A stretch of DNA of 16,146 bases, taken from positions 1 to 16,146 of the forward strand of contig URVL01000039.1 in NCBI GenBank assembly GCA_900551265.1. The letters run 5' to 3'. The stretch is from an uncultured Eubacteriales bacterium. Its GTDB lineage: Bacteria > Bacillota > Clostridia > Oscillospirales > QAMX01. How positions within the stretch are numbered: position 1 is the first letter of the stretch; each line of letters begins with the position of its first letter. This document shows positions 8,067 to 14,881 of this stretch, one piece after another. Both the position numbers and the translations under genes were made by a program. Under the pieces are notes generated by a model. It saw only the letters and a list, made by a program, of their open reading frames with translations. It made no database searches and had not been told where the DNA came from.

Positions 8067-8104
8067 ACAAGTAAAAATAAAAACATTCATGCTGATATTG
8101 CAAA

Positions 8105-8140
8105 CCCCTGCCCGATAACCTCGGGCAGGGGATTTTTGTT
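8105..8140 (+). terminator. Strong intrinsic terminator after guaB
   Basis: CCCCTGCCCGA (8105-8115) pairs perfectly with TCGGGCAGGGG (8121-8131) around a 5-base loop, followed by ATTTTTGTTT. On the minus strand the hairpin is followed only by TTTG, so it may act weakly on the convergent methyltransferase gene. Confidence 0.95.
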
Positions 8141-8155
8141 TGACCAGATTTCATT

Positions 8156-9352
8156 TTACCGCTCGTCCAGTACCTGCAAAAGCAGAAACTTTAGATACGC
8201 GCTCTCACCGGCCCCCCACAGGATCGGATGGTCCGGAGCCTGTGCGCGTTCTTCGACCTGCAACAGCCGGCGCTTTGCATCACGCGCAGCCTGTGCCACG
8301 GTCTGACGAAAAAGGTCCTGCGTCATGAAATGCGAACAGGTGCATGTGGCGAGAAATCCGCCCGGGCGCACAAGTGCCAGCCCACGGCGATTGATTTCGC
8401 GGTAACCGCGCATGGCGGACTTTACGGCTGCACGGGATTTTGCAAAGGCGGGCGGATCAAGGATTACAAGATCATATTGCGTTCCCTTTTCTGCCAGCTC
8501 CGGCAAAAGCTCAAATACATCTGCACAAATAAAGTCCATGCGTTCCGCCAATCCATTGCGCACTGCATTTGCGCGCGCGGCGTCAACGGCAGACTGCGAC
8601 GCATCGACGCAGACAACGTGCGCAGCGCCCGCGGCAGCAGCGTTCAGACCGAAGCCACCGGCATTGCAGAAACAATCAAGCACGCGTGCGTCATGGGACA
8701 TGGGGCGAATTGCAGCGCGGTTATAACGTTGATCGAGGAAAAAACCGGTTTTTTGCCCGTTTTGTACATCAATTTCAAAGAATAGTCCATTTTCTTCCAT
8801 GACAGTATGCGGATCAAAGGGCTCGCCGAAAAAGCCCTGCGTGCGCTCGAGTCCTTCAAGCGTACGTGAACGCGCGTCGTTGCGTTCGTAAATCCCACGT
8901 ACCGGGTAGCCGTATTCCGTCAGCAGCCGTAAGAGTATGGGAAAAATTTGCACTTTCAGATGTTCCATACCAAGAGACAGCGTCTGTGTGACAAGAATGT
9001 CGTGGAATTTATCGACTGTCAGGCCAGGCAGGCGGTCCGCTTCTCCAAAGATGAGTCTGCACGCGCAGAGTCCCGTTGTACGCAGGCGATACTCGATTGC
9101 CTCACGCAGACGGCGTTCGAAGAAGTTACCGTCTATCACGGCTTCTGCATCGCGCGTCATCATTCGAACCGTGATGCGGGAGCGTGTGTTAATATAACCG
9201 GTTCCAAGTGGATAACCACTTGAAGCCGTAACGCTCACGAGGCCGCCCTCCTGATAGTCTCCCTCAATGTGATCGATTTCATTATCATATATCCAGAAAC
9301 CGCCGGCAGACAATCCGCGCCCTTCGCCTTTTTTTAGAACCACACAAGCCAT
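8156..9352 (-). CDS. rlmI: RlmI-type class I SAM-dependent rRNA methyltransferase
   Basis: A 398-residue protein of the group that includes RlmI, which methylates C5 of a cytosine in 23S rRNA. Residues 1-70 form an N-terminal PUA-like RNA-binding domain (KKGEGRGLSAGGFWIYDNEI). Residues about 75-185 form the linking domain (GLTVDKFHDILVTQTLSLGM). The Rossmann methyltransferase domain carries SAM motif I VLDCFCNAGGFG (224-235), the acidic end of strand 2 (VCVDAS, 247-252), the DPPAF motif (299-303), and TCTCSH (336-341), whose cysteines sit where m5C enzymes carry the nucleophile. The ATG at 9352 is supported by GGAGG 5 bases upstream. The frame stays open for another 136 codons, but that stretch spans the promoter and resembles nothing. 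The gene converges on guaB and is divergent from the GH25 gene. The exact target base is inferred. Confidence 0.9.
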   Translation of the reverse strand: MACVVLKKGEGRGLSAGGFWIYDNEIDHIEGDYQEGGLVSVTASSGYPLGTGYINTRSRITVRMMTRDAEAVIDGNFFERRLREAIEYRLRTTGLCACRLIFGEADRLPGLTVDKFHDILVTQTLSLGMEHLKVQIFPILLRLLTEYGYPVRGIYERNDARSRTLEGLERTQGFFGEPFDPHTVMEENGLFFEIDVQNGQKTGFFLDQRYNRAAIRPMSHDARVLDCFCNAGGFGLNAAAAGAAHVVCVDASQSAVDAARANAVRNGLAERMDFICADVFELLPELAEKGTQYDLVILDPPAFAKSRAAVKSAMRGYREINRRGLALVRPGGFLATCTCSHFMTQDLFRQTVAQAARDAKRRLLQVEERAQAPDHPILWGAGESAYLKFLLLQVLDER

Positions 9353-9362
9353 AAAAGCCTCC

Positions 9363-9376
9363 GTATCACTTGATAC
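9363..9376. repeat. 14-bp palindrome GTATCACTTGATAC in the methyltransferase leader
   Basis: GTATCA-CT-TGATAC lies at the predicted transcription start, directly upstream of the GGAGG ribosome site (9358-9362). A further half-site copy with partial symmetry, GTATCATGAT, occurs at 9385-9394 over the -10. The position suits an operator or a small 5' hairpin. Confidence 0.5.
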
Positions 9377-9381
9377 CGCGA

Positions 9382-9411
9382 ATTGTATCATGATGGCGCA
9401 GGAACTGTCAA
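9382..9411 (-). promoter_or_regulatory. Promoter of the RlmI-type gene
   Basis: On the minus strand TTGACA (9406-9411, perfect -35) and TACAAT (9382-9387) are 18 bp apart, about 30 bp upstream of the ATG. Confidence 0.8.
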
Positions 9412-9467
9412 GAACCGGTGGAATTCTGCGGGAAAAATCCGGGACGACGCAGAGCCCTGGCATGTGA

Positions 9468-9500
9468 TATGCTACGCACGGCGGCAAGCGCCGCAGCATA
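9468..9500 (+). promoter_or_regulatory. Hairpin-forming leader and possible weak promoter of the GH25 gene
   Basis: GCGGC (9481-9485) and GCCGC (9490-9494) form a tight hairpin with loop AAGC, and the outer arms TATGCT (9468-9473) and AGCATA (9495-9500) are also complementary, with a 7-base bulge on the left side. TATGCT is preceded by TGA, an extended -10 pattern, but no convincing -35 lies upstream. TAAAAT at 9499-9504 is another possible -10, also without a -35. Confidence 0.3.
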
Positions 9501-9526
9501 AAATAAGTACGCGAGGTGACGCAAGT

Positions 9527-10318
9527 ATGATAAATGGTATAGATGTATCCAAATGGCAGGGAAATATTTCGTGGCCGGACGTGGCGGCGGACGGCATAAA
9601 GTTTGCCATGATCCGGCTGGGCTATGGATCTCAAAACGGCGGGACAATGGATCCCAAATTTCAACAGAATGTAGAAGGCGCACGCAATGCAGGCATCGAC
9701 GTCGGCGTTTATTTTTACGGCACAGCGGTAACAGAAGAGGCTGCGCGTGCGGAAGCGCAATTTGTGCTGTCGGCACTGACGCCCTATTGTGGTAAAATTG
9801 CCTATCCGGTTGCCTATGATACCGAGGACAGCTCGCAGGGAGCTTTGTCGAAAAGCGCGCTAACAGCGGTTGTCTCTTCCTTTTGCAATACCATACGCGA
9901 AGGGAACTGGTATCCCATGTTCTATACAAGCCGTTCCTGGCTGGGAAATAAGCTATACCCAGCTAAAATTGACGCCGATGTCTGGCTGGCGCAATGGGCG
10001 GAACAGGCGACGTATGAGGGCGCGTATGGCATCTGGCAGCATAGCGACAGCGGCAGTGTAAAGGGTATCTCAGGCAATGTTGATCTTGACATCGCTTATG
10101 TGGATTATGCTGAGAAAATTCGTACCGAGGGCTTCAACGGTTACGCGGAAAGCGACCCCTACGCCGGTGTGCCGGAGTGGGCACGAGAAAGCGTACAGTG
10201 GGCTGTCGAAAATGGTATTTTGCGTGGAAGTCCGGAAGGCCTCATGTTGAATGCCGCATGCACGCGCATGGAAATGTGCGTATTCCTCAAAAGATTATAT
10301 GATTTGACACAGAGCTAA
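9527..10318 (+). CDS. GH25 lysozyme with a C-terminal SLH-like module
   Basis: A 263-residue muramidase that cleaves the MurNAc-GlcNAc bond of peptidoglycan. The GH25 domain covers residues 1-200: it opens with MINGIDVSKWQG (Asp6), contains FAMIRLGYG near 30-40, and carries the DxE catalytic pair in AYDTED (Asp98 and Glu100). Residues 208-263 form one S-layer-homology-like module (VPEWARESVQWAVENGILRG, ending TRMEMCVFLKRLYD), a wall-anchoring or wall-binding fold usually found in three copies. The ATG at 9527 follows GAGGTGA. No signal peptide or membrane anchor precedes the catalytic domain, so export would need a holin or a non-classical route. No phage genes are nearby. It could be an autolysin, a domesticated endolysin or a secreted lysozyme. 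The enzyme class is secure; the role is not. Confidence 0.92.
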   Translation: MINGIDVSKWQGNISWPDVAADGIKFAMIRLGYGSQNGGTMDPKFQQNVEGARNAGIDVGVYFYGTAVTEEAARAEAQFVLSALTPYCGKIAYPVAYDTEDSSQGALSKSALTAVVSSFCNTIREGNWYPMFYTSRSWLGNKLYPAKIDADVWLAQWAEQATYEGAYGIWQHSDSGSVKGISGNVDLDIAYVDYAEKIRTEGFNGYAESDPYAGVPEWARESVQWAVENGILRGSPEGLMLNAACTRMEMCVFLKRLYDLTQS

Positions 10319-10328
10319 CAAAAAGCGG

Positions 10329-10358
10329 TTTACAAGCCATATTCTTTTGTGATAAAAT
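10329..10358 (+). promoter_or_regulatory. Promoter of the HAD/Dabb unit
   Basis: TTTACA (10329-10334) and TAAAAT (10353-10358) are 18 bp apart. TGA directly before the -10 makes it an extended -10 promoter. The leader to the ATG at 10396 is about 30 bases. Confidence 0.75.
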
Positions 10359-10395
10359 ATCTGTACTTGGAGTAATCCTGATAAGGAGAAAGAAT

Positions 10396-11175
10396 ATGGA
10401 TATTGCAGAGCTGAGGGCCAAACGAGGTTTCCTATGCGACATGGACGGTGTAATCTATCAGGGAAACCGCTTGATTGACGGCGTCAAGGACTTTGTGAAC
10501 TGGTTGAATGAAAATCATAAGAGATATCTTTTTCTGACCAACTCCAGCGAACGCAGCCCGCGTGAGCTGAAAATGAAACTGGAGCGTCTGGGGCTTGACG
10601 TTGGGATTGAGCACTTCTATACCAGCGCACTTGCAACTGCGAAGTTCCTGGCGAATCAGAGCCCGGGGTGCAGCGCCTATGTAATTGGCGAACCGGGGCT
10701 TGTCGGCGCACTCTATGAGGTGGGTATCGATATGAACGATGTTGACCCGCAATATGTGGTCTGCGGCGAGACGCGCAATTATAACTACGAGAGTATCATT
10801 CGCGCCGTCCGCCTCGTACAAAAGGGTGCGCGTCTGATTGGTACCAATCCGGATCTTACGGGTCCGGACGAAACGGGAATCATTCCTGCGTGCCGTGCGC
10901 TGATTTCGCCAATTGAATTGGCGACTGGGAAACAGGCGTACTTTGTAGGTAAACCGAATGCATTGATGATGCGGACAGGTATCGATTTGCTGGGTGTCCA
11001 TTCTGCCGACGCCGCTATGATTGGCGACCGGATGGATACGGATATTATTGCCGGGATTGAATCGGGTCTCACGACTGCGCTTGTTATGACAGGCGTTAGT
11101 TCCCGTGAGACGGTGGAGCGATATCCCTATCGTCCGAGTATTATACTGGAGAGAGTGGCCGACATTGTTGGCTGA
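10396..11175 (+). CDS. HAD-IIA family phosphatase (NagD/4-nitrophenylphosphatase-like)
   Basis: A 259-residue cytoplasmic haloacid-dehalogenase-type hydrolase that removes phosphate from small phosphorylated metabolites through an aspartyl-phosphate intermediate. All four motifs are present: DMDGV (Asp15 nucleophile, Asp17 acid/base), LTNSS (47-51), Lys186 in FVGKPNA, and GDRMDTD (Asp211, Asp214 and Asp216 for Mg2+). The roughly 90-residue insert between motifs II and III is the C2 cap of subclass IIA, as in NagD and Bacillus AraL-type enzymes. Its ATG follows AAGGAGA. The Dabb gene begins 14 bp downstream and shares the transcript. HAD-IIA enzymes are promiscuous; the substrate cannot be read from the sequence. 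Confidence 0.92.
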   Translation: MDIAELRAKRGFLCDMDGVIYQGNRLIDGVKDFVNWLNENHKRYLFLTNSSERSPRELKMKLERLGLDVGIEHFYTSALATAKFLANQSPGCSAYVIGEPGLVGALYEVGIDMNDVDPQYVVCGETRNYNYESIIRAVRLVQKGARLIGTNPDLTGPDETGIIPACRALISPIELATGKQAYFVGKPNALMMRTGIDLLGVHSADAAMIGDRMDTDIIAGIESGLTTALVMTGVSSRETVERYPYRPSIILERVADIVG

Positions 11176-11189
11176 GGAAGGAATATGGT

Positions 11190-11480
11190 ATGGTCAAGCA
11201 CATTGTTTGTTTTATGCTGAAGGATAAGAGCGAGGAAAGCTGCCGGAAAGCGCAGGAAGTGTTGCTTTCCATGAAGGACCATGTTGCATTGTTGCGTGAT
11301 ATTCAGGTCGGTGTAGATTTTCTGCATTCCGATCGTTCCTGCGACGTGGTGTTGGAAGTGGTTGTGGACGATCGGGAGGCGCTGGAGGCCTATCAGAACC
11401 ATCCCTATCATGTAAACGTCGTGAAAAAGCATATGCACGCCGTGCGGGAGAGCAGCGTGTCGGCGGATTATGAATTTTAA
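11190..11480 (+). CDS. Dabb (stress-responsive alpha/beta-barrel) family protein
   Basis: A 96-residue single-domain protein with the Dabb pattern: MVKHIVCFMLK at the N-terminus, a central strand (SCDVVLEVVVDDREALEAY, residues 50-68), and the NHPYHVNVVKKHM motif (70-82). Members form dimeric ferredoxin-like barrels. Some are plant stress proteins or polyketide cyclases; most bacterial ones have no known function. The ATG at 11190 has AAGGA 7 bases upstream. It follows the HAD gene by 14 bp and ends at a terminator, so the pair is one unit. A metabolic link to the HAD enzyme is inferred only from co-transcription. Confidence 0.88.
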   Translation: MVKHIVCFMLKDKSEESCRKAQEVLLSMKDHVALLRDIQVGVDFLHSDRSCDVVLEVVVDDREALEAYQNHPYHVNVVKKHMHAVRESSVSADYEF

Positions 11481-11492
11481 AAAGTCTGTTTT

Positions 11493-11530
11493 CGGACGCG
11501 GAGCTTTTTTCTCTGCGTCCGTATTTTATA
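11493..11530 (+). terminator. Intrinsic terminator after the HAD/Dabb unit
   Basis: CGGACGCGGAG (11493-11503) pairs with CTCTGCGTCCG (11511-11521), with one G-U pair and a 7-base loop. The tail is TATTTTATA, so the T-run is imperfect and some read-through into the next cluster is possible. Confidence 0.75.
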
Positions 11531-11552
11531 AAAAAGACGGGAGGATCGTATC

Positions 11553-13001
11553 GTGAAAGCTTTGACGTTTCCATTTGAAAATGTACCGTCTACAGGTTCG
11601 CCGTTCGTGAGCGCGAATGTCAACCGTGCGGCGCTGGTCCGATTTTTAACGCGCGCAAGGGAACTGGAAGTGGATATACATGCCTTCCAGGTATGGCGCA
11701 ATCAGGAATTGGAGGTACGCATGTCGCTGCCGCCCTATGACTGTGTGGATAAACGCCTCTACTATTCGCTCTCCAAGAGCTTCACGGCGACAGCTATCGG
11801 CCTGGCCTGTGACGAGGGACTATTGACGACAGATACCCGCATCGTTGATCTTTTCCCGGATAAGCTCCCGGAGACGGTCAGCGAAAATTTATCCAAATGC
11901 CGCGTGCGGCATGTGCTTTCCATGAATTCCGGTGTTGAGAAGGGGACTACCGAAGCATGTTTTGCAAGTGATGATCTGCCGAGAACATTCTTGGCGTCTA
12001 ATTTTGTGTATGAACCGGGTACGCATTTTTGCTATGATACGGGGGCGACCGGTATGCTCGCCGCTATTGTAAAACGAGTAACCGGCATGAGTGCGTTGGA
12101 TTACTTGGATCTTAAGCTTTTCCGCTATATGGGAATTCGGGATGTTTACTGGGATCGCACTGCCGACGGTACGATTCAGGGCGGGACCGGCTTTCATGCT
12201 TCCTGTGACGACGCGGCGAAACTGGGCCTGCTCTACTTGAATCGCGGTGTGTGGAACGGACGGCGTCTGCTCTCCGAGGAGTGGATTGATGAGGCGTCCG
12301 CTATCCATTCCGACAATGCCCCACATGAATGGGTAGATTGGAGAAGCGGATATGGCTATCAGTTCTGGACCTGCTCGCGCGGCGGTTACCGGGGAGACGG
12401 CGCATTTGGACAGTACTGCTTTATTTTGCCGGATCACGGCATTGTGGCAGCGGCGCTGTGCGAGGCGAAAAATTTGCAACATGCAGTGGATATTGTGCAT
12501 GAAATGGCGCTGGAGCTTTTTAACGGACACGGCGAGGGCGATATTGTACATATGGCGGAGACATTTTATGCGATGCCGAAAACAGACGTACCGGCTTTTC
12601 CGACACCGCGTTATTTCCAAATGGGAAAAAATCCATATGGAATCACAACCGTAAAACTGGATACGGAAGGGGACCGTTTTGTTTTTGCTGTTTCTGATGG
12701 ATTGAGCTTAACGAATATCCGCTGTGGCAATGGCTGCTGGATGAAAAACCGTACGTCGCTTGAGCTGCTGCTCGCCCCGAACACGCCGGATTACCCCATT
12801 CAGACGAGCGAACGTACGGCGGGGATCGCCGCGGCCTATCAAAATCAAAACGGCGTACTCTGCGCGCAGTTGCGCTGCCTCTATTCGCCGCATCACGTAA
12901 CGTTGACGTTTACGATCAGCGGCGATGAAATGACAATGACGCTGTCCGGACTTATTGCGGACCGTATTCCATTCAAATCACTGAAAGGCGTTGAGATATA
13001 A
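11553..13001 (+). CDS. Serine hydrolase, beta-lactamase/penicillin-binding-protein-like family
   Basis: A 482-residue protein of the class C beta-lactamase-like family, which contains esterases, D-peptidases and carboxypeptidases as well as true beta-lactamases. The SxxK motif is Ser72-Leu-Ser-Lys75 (YYSLSKSFTA). The Tyr of the second motif is Tyr161 in FCYDTGATG, where most relatives have YSN. GDGAFGQY (about 280-287) takes the place of the third, HGG/KTG-like motif. Residues from about 365 to 482 form an extra C-terminal beta-rich domain. No signal peptide is visible, which argues against periplasmic or wall-directed antibiotic resistance and for a cytoplasmic hydrolase. The GTG start follows GGGAGG by 8 bases. 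No convincing promoter was seen between the preceding terminator and this start. It leads a four-gene cluster and is 2 bp from the dUTPase gene. Confidence 0.88.
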   Translation: MKALTFPFENVPSTGSPFVSANVNRAALVRFLTRARELEVDIHAFQVWRNQELEVRMSLPPYDCVDKRLYYSLSKSFTATAIGLACDEGLLTTDTRIVDLFPDKLPETVSENLSKCRVRHVLSMNSGVEKGTTEACFASDDLPRTFLASNFVYEPGTHFCYDTGATGMLAAIVKRVTGMSALDYLDLKLFRYMGIRDVYWDRTADGTIQGGTGFHASCDDAAKLGLLYLNRGVWNGRRLLSEEWIDEASAIHSDNAPHEWVDWRSGYGYQFWTCSRGGYRGDGAFGQYCFILPDHGIVAAALCEAKNLQHAVDIVHEMALELFNGHGEGDIVHMAETFYAMPKTDVPAFPTPRYFQMGKNPYGITTVKLDTEGDRFVFAVSDGLSLTNIRCGNGCWMKNRTSLELLLAPNTPDYPIQTSERTAGIAAAYQNQNGVLCAQLRCLYSPHHVTLTFTISGDEMTMTLSGLIADRIPFKSLKGVEI

Positions 13002-13003
13002 TT

Positions 13004-13495
13004 TTGGAAACGATTTATTTTGCGGCGCTGCGCGAAGGCGCCCGCATTCCTACGAAGCGCGATGAAGATGCAGGGTATGATATTTACGCCTGTTTTGAGG
13101 AACCATATTTTCAGTTTGAGCCGTTTGAAACCAAAATTGTGCCGTCTGGTATTATCAGTGCGTTCCCGCCGGAATATGTTGCAATTTTGAAGGAGCGGGG
13201 AAGCACCGGAACGCGTGGTATCGGCCAGCGTGCCGGCGTAATCGACAGCGGTTATCGCGGCGAGTGGCTGATTTCCATGACCAATCATAACGAGCGTCCG
13301 CTGGTTATTGCAAAAGCGGATTACGCCGCGTCGCATGACTTGGGGAATGCTGTGATATATCCGTATGAAAAGGCTATCTGCCAGGCTCTCTTTGTGCCGT
13401 TGGCGCAGTTGCAGGCTAAAACCGTTGACGCAGAGACGATCGTCTCCATGCCGTCGGAACGTGGAGCGGGCAGGCTTGGCAGCTCTGGAAAATAG
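13004..13495 (+). CDS. dut: dUTPase family protein (dUTP diphosphatase)
   Basis: A 163-residue trimeric dUTPase-fold protein, expected to hydrolyse dUTP to dUMP and pyrophosphate. All five motifs can be placed: DAGYDIYA (22-29), ERGSTGTRGI (64-73), GVIDSGYRGEW (78-88, with Asp81 and Tyr84), CQALFVPL before the last third, and RGAGRLGSSGK at the C-terminus (153-163). The last motif lacks the phenylalanine that usually stacks on the uracil (Leu158 instead). An insert of about 15 residues (ADYAASHDLGNAVIY) precedes motif 4. The start is a TTG two bases after the preceding stop, with only a weak ribosome site, so translation is probably coupled. A dCTP deaminase-like activity is a possible alternative but less likely, given the intact motif 3. 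Confidence 0.87.
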   Translation: METIYFAALREGARIPTKRDEDAGYDIYACFEEPYFQFEPFETKIVPSGIISAFPPEYVAILKERGSTGTRGIGQRAGVIDSGYRGEWLISMTNHNERPLVIAKADYAASHDLGNAVIYPYEKAICQALFVPLAQLQAKTVDAETIVSMPSERGAGRLGSSGK

Positions 13496-13515
13496 AAAAG
13501 GACAGGTGGGAAATC

Positions 13516-14868
13516 ATGAAGAAGTGGGACGAAAACGATGTCTATGATTGCATCGTATGCGGCTCCGGACCTGCGGGACTGGGCGCCGCAGTGGCGGCGG
13601 CACGCCTGGGCGCGAGGGTGCTGGTTCTGGAAAGCGCCGGACAGCCCGGCGGTACGATCTGCGCGGTACCTTTTATGCCGGTAAACCGGTTGCGTACCGG
13701 GAAAATGCCTCGATCGGATATCCATGAAGCGTTTATCCGGCATGTGACGGCGTTGGGTCCGGCAGCTTGTTATTCCGGCCCGGAAGACCGTATCAACGGC
13801 GACGGCATTTGTATGCATCCGGAATACGCAGAGCTGGCCATTTATAATATGCTGGATGAGGCGGGAGTCGTTTTAAAACTCTTCAGTCCGGTGATTGATG
13901 CAGAAGTAGAAGAAGGCAGACTCTGTGCGGTCATTACCCGTGAGAAGCGGGGACTGGTGAGATACCGAGCCAAAGTTTTTGTGGACGCGACCGGGGACGG
14001 CGATGTTGCAGCTGCGGCAGGCTGTACCTATATGGAGGGCCGGGATAGTGAGCCGGCGGACGACGGCGTGCGCATGGAAATTGTGCCGCAGGCGATTGAT
14101 GATCCTGAAACAGATGCGCCCATTCATATGCCTATTACGCTTGGATTTTCACTTGCCGGGATGGATTGCCAACGATTCTTCCAGTGGTTTGAGAAAAAAC
14201 GGAACCCTATCAAAGAAATCCTGAACCGGGCCGATCAGAAAGGCCTCTATGTTGCCGCGTGGTACGGGTTTAATCGTGGAATCGCGCCCGGAGTAATGGG
14301 TGTTAATAATGGCGCGTGGATCCATCAAAAACTCACATTGAACGGTTTGGATGCTGCAGATCTGACTGCTGCCCGTCGGGCGGGCCTGCGTGTTGCGATG
14401 GATTTTGTATCCATCCTGCGGGAAAATATGGTGCCGGGCGCAGAAACTTGTACGTTGGAGCGCGTGGGTTCTGTGTTGGGCGTGCGCGATACCCGGCGCA
14501 TCGAAGGCGAATATATCCTTACCTTTGCAGATTCACAGGACTCACAGGAGTTTCCGGATACGATTGCCAGAAAGTATGGTGCAATTGATGCCAATCAACT
14601 GTTTATTGGCACAATGGATTCCGGATTTGCCTATCCCTATCGCTCGTTGGTGCCAAAGGACGTGGATCATCTGCTGTTAGCGGGCCGATGCGCCTCCGCC
14701 ACTTTCCTGGGACACTCTGCAGGAAAAAGTATGGGGAATATGATGGCGCTTGGCTGTGCGGCGGGCGCTGCCGCAGCGTTATGCGCTGCAAACGGTGTAC
14801 GGCCTCGCGAACTGAATGTTCCACTTTTGCGGGAGACGTTGCAAAAGAACTTGGGCGTATCCCTTTGA
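13516..14868 (+). CDS. FAD-dependent oxidoreductase (FAD_oxidored family)
   Basis: A 450-residue flavoprotein. The N-terminal Rossmann motif is CGSGPAGLGAAVAAARLGAR (residues 15-34), followed by the acidic residue Glu39 that binds the ribose. A second FAD contact is VDATGDGD (156-163). ERVGSVLGVRDTRRIEGEY (about 315-333) and the C-terminal LLLAGRCASATFLGH (386-400) close the FAD site. This combination is typical of the FAD_oxidored family, often found in sugar or secondary-metabolite clusters and rarely characterised. No membrane segment or signal peptide is present. The ATG follows AGGTGG, 20 bp after the dUTPase stop. DeoC starts 13 bp downstream. Substrate is unknown; neighbours suggest a small metabolite rather than a respiratory role. 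Confidence 0.88.
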   Translation: MKKWDENDVYDCIVCGSGPAGLGAAVAAARLGARVLVLESAGQPGGTICAVPFMPVNRLRTGKMPRSDIHEAFIRHVTALGPAACYSGPEDRINGDGICMHPEYAELAIYNMLDEAGVVLKLFSPVIDAEVEEGRLCAVITREKRGLVRYRAKVFVDATGDGDVAAAAGCTYMEGRDSEPADDGVRMEIVPQAIDDPETDAPIHMPITLGFSLAGMDCQRFFQWFEKKRNPIKEILNRADQKGLYVAAWYGFNRGIAPGVMGVNNGAWIHQKLTLNGLDAADLTAARRAGLRVAMDFVSILRENMVPGAETCTLERVGSVLGVRDTRRIEGEYILTFADSQDSQEFPDTIARKYGAIDANQLFIGTMDSGFAYPYRSLVPKDVDHLLLAGRCASATFLGHSAGKSMGNMMALGCAAGAAAALCAANGVRPRELNVPLLRETLQKNLGVSL

Positions 14869-14881
14869 CGAGGTGGATGAT

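Noticed and set aside
7344..8090. Open frame of 248 codons on the minus strand opposite guaB
   Set aside because: It lies wholly antisense to a secure gene, has no ribosome site, and its protein resembles no family. It is a by-product of codon bias in guaB.
9383..9526. N-terminal extension of the GH25 lysozyme that might hold a signal peptide
   Set aside because: The translated stretch is charged and has no hydrophobic core, and the ATG at 9527 has a good ribosome site.
9353..9760. N-terminal extension of the RlmI-type protein
   Set aside because: The open frame continues upstream, but the extension crosses a near-perfect promoter and the protein starts naturally at the ATG after GGAGG.
10319..10395. 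Terminator between the GH25 and HAD genes
   Set aside because: No hairpin with a T-run was found; the spacer is taken up by the HAD promoter.
11889..12620. Open frame of 243 codons antisense to the serine hydrolase
   Set aside because: No recognisable domain and no ribosome site; a shadow of the coding strand.
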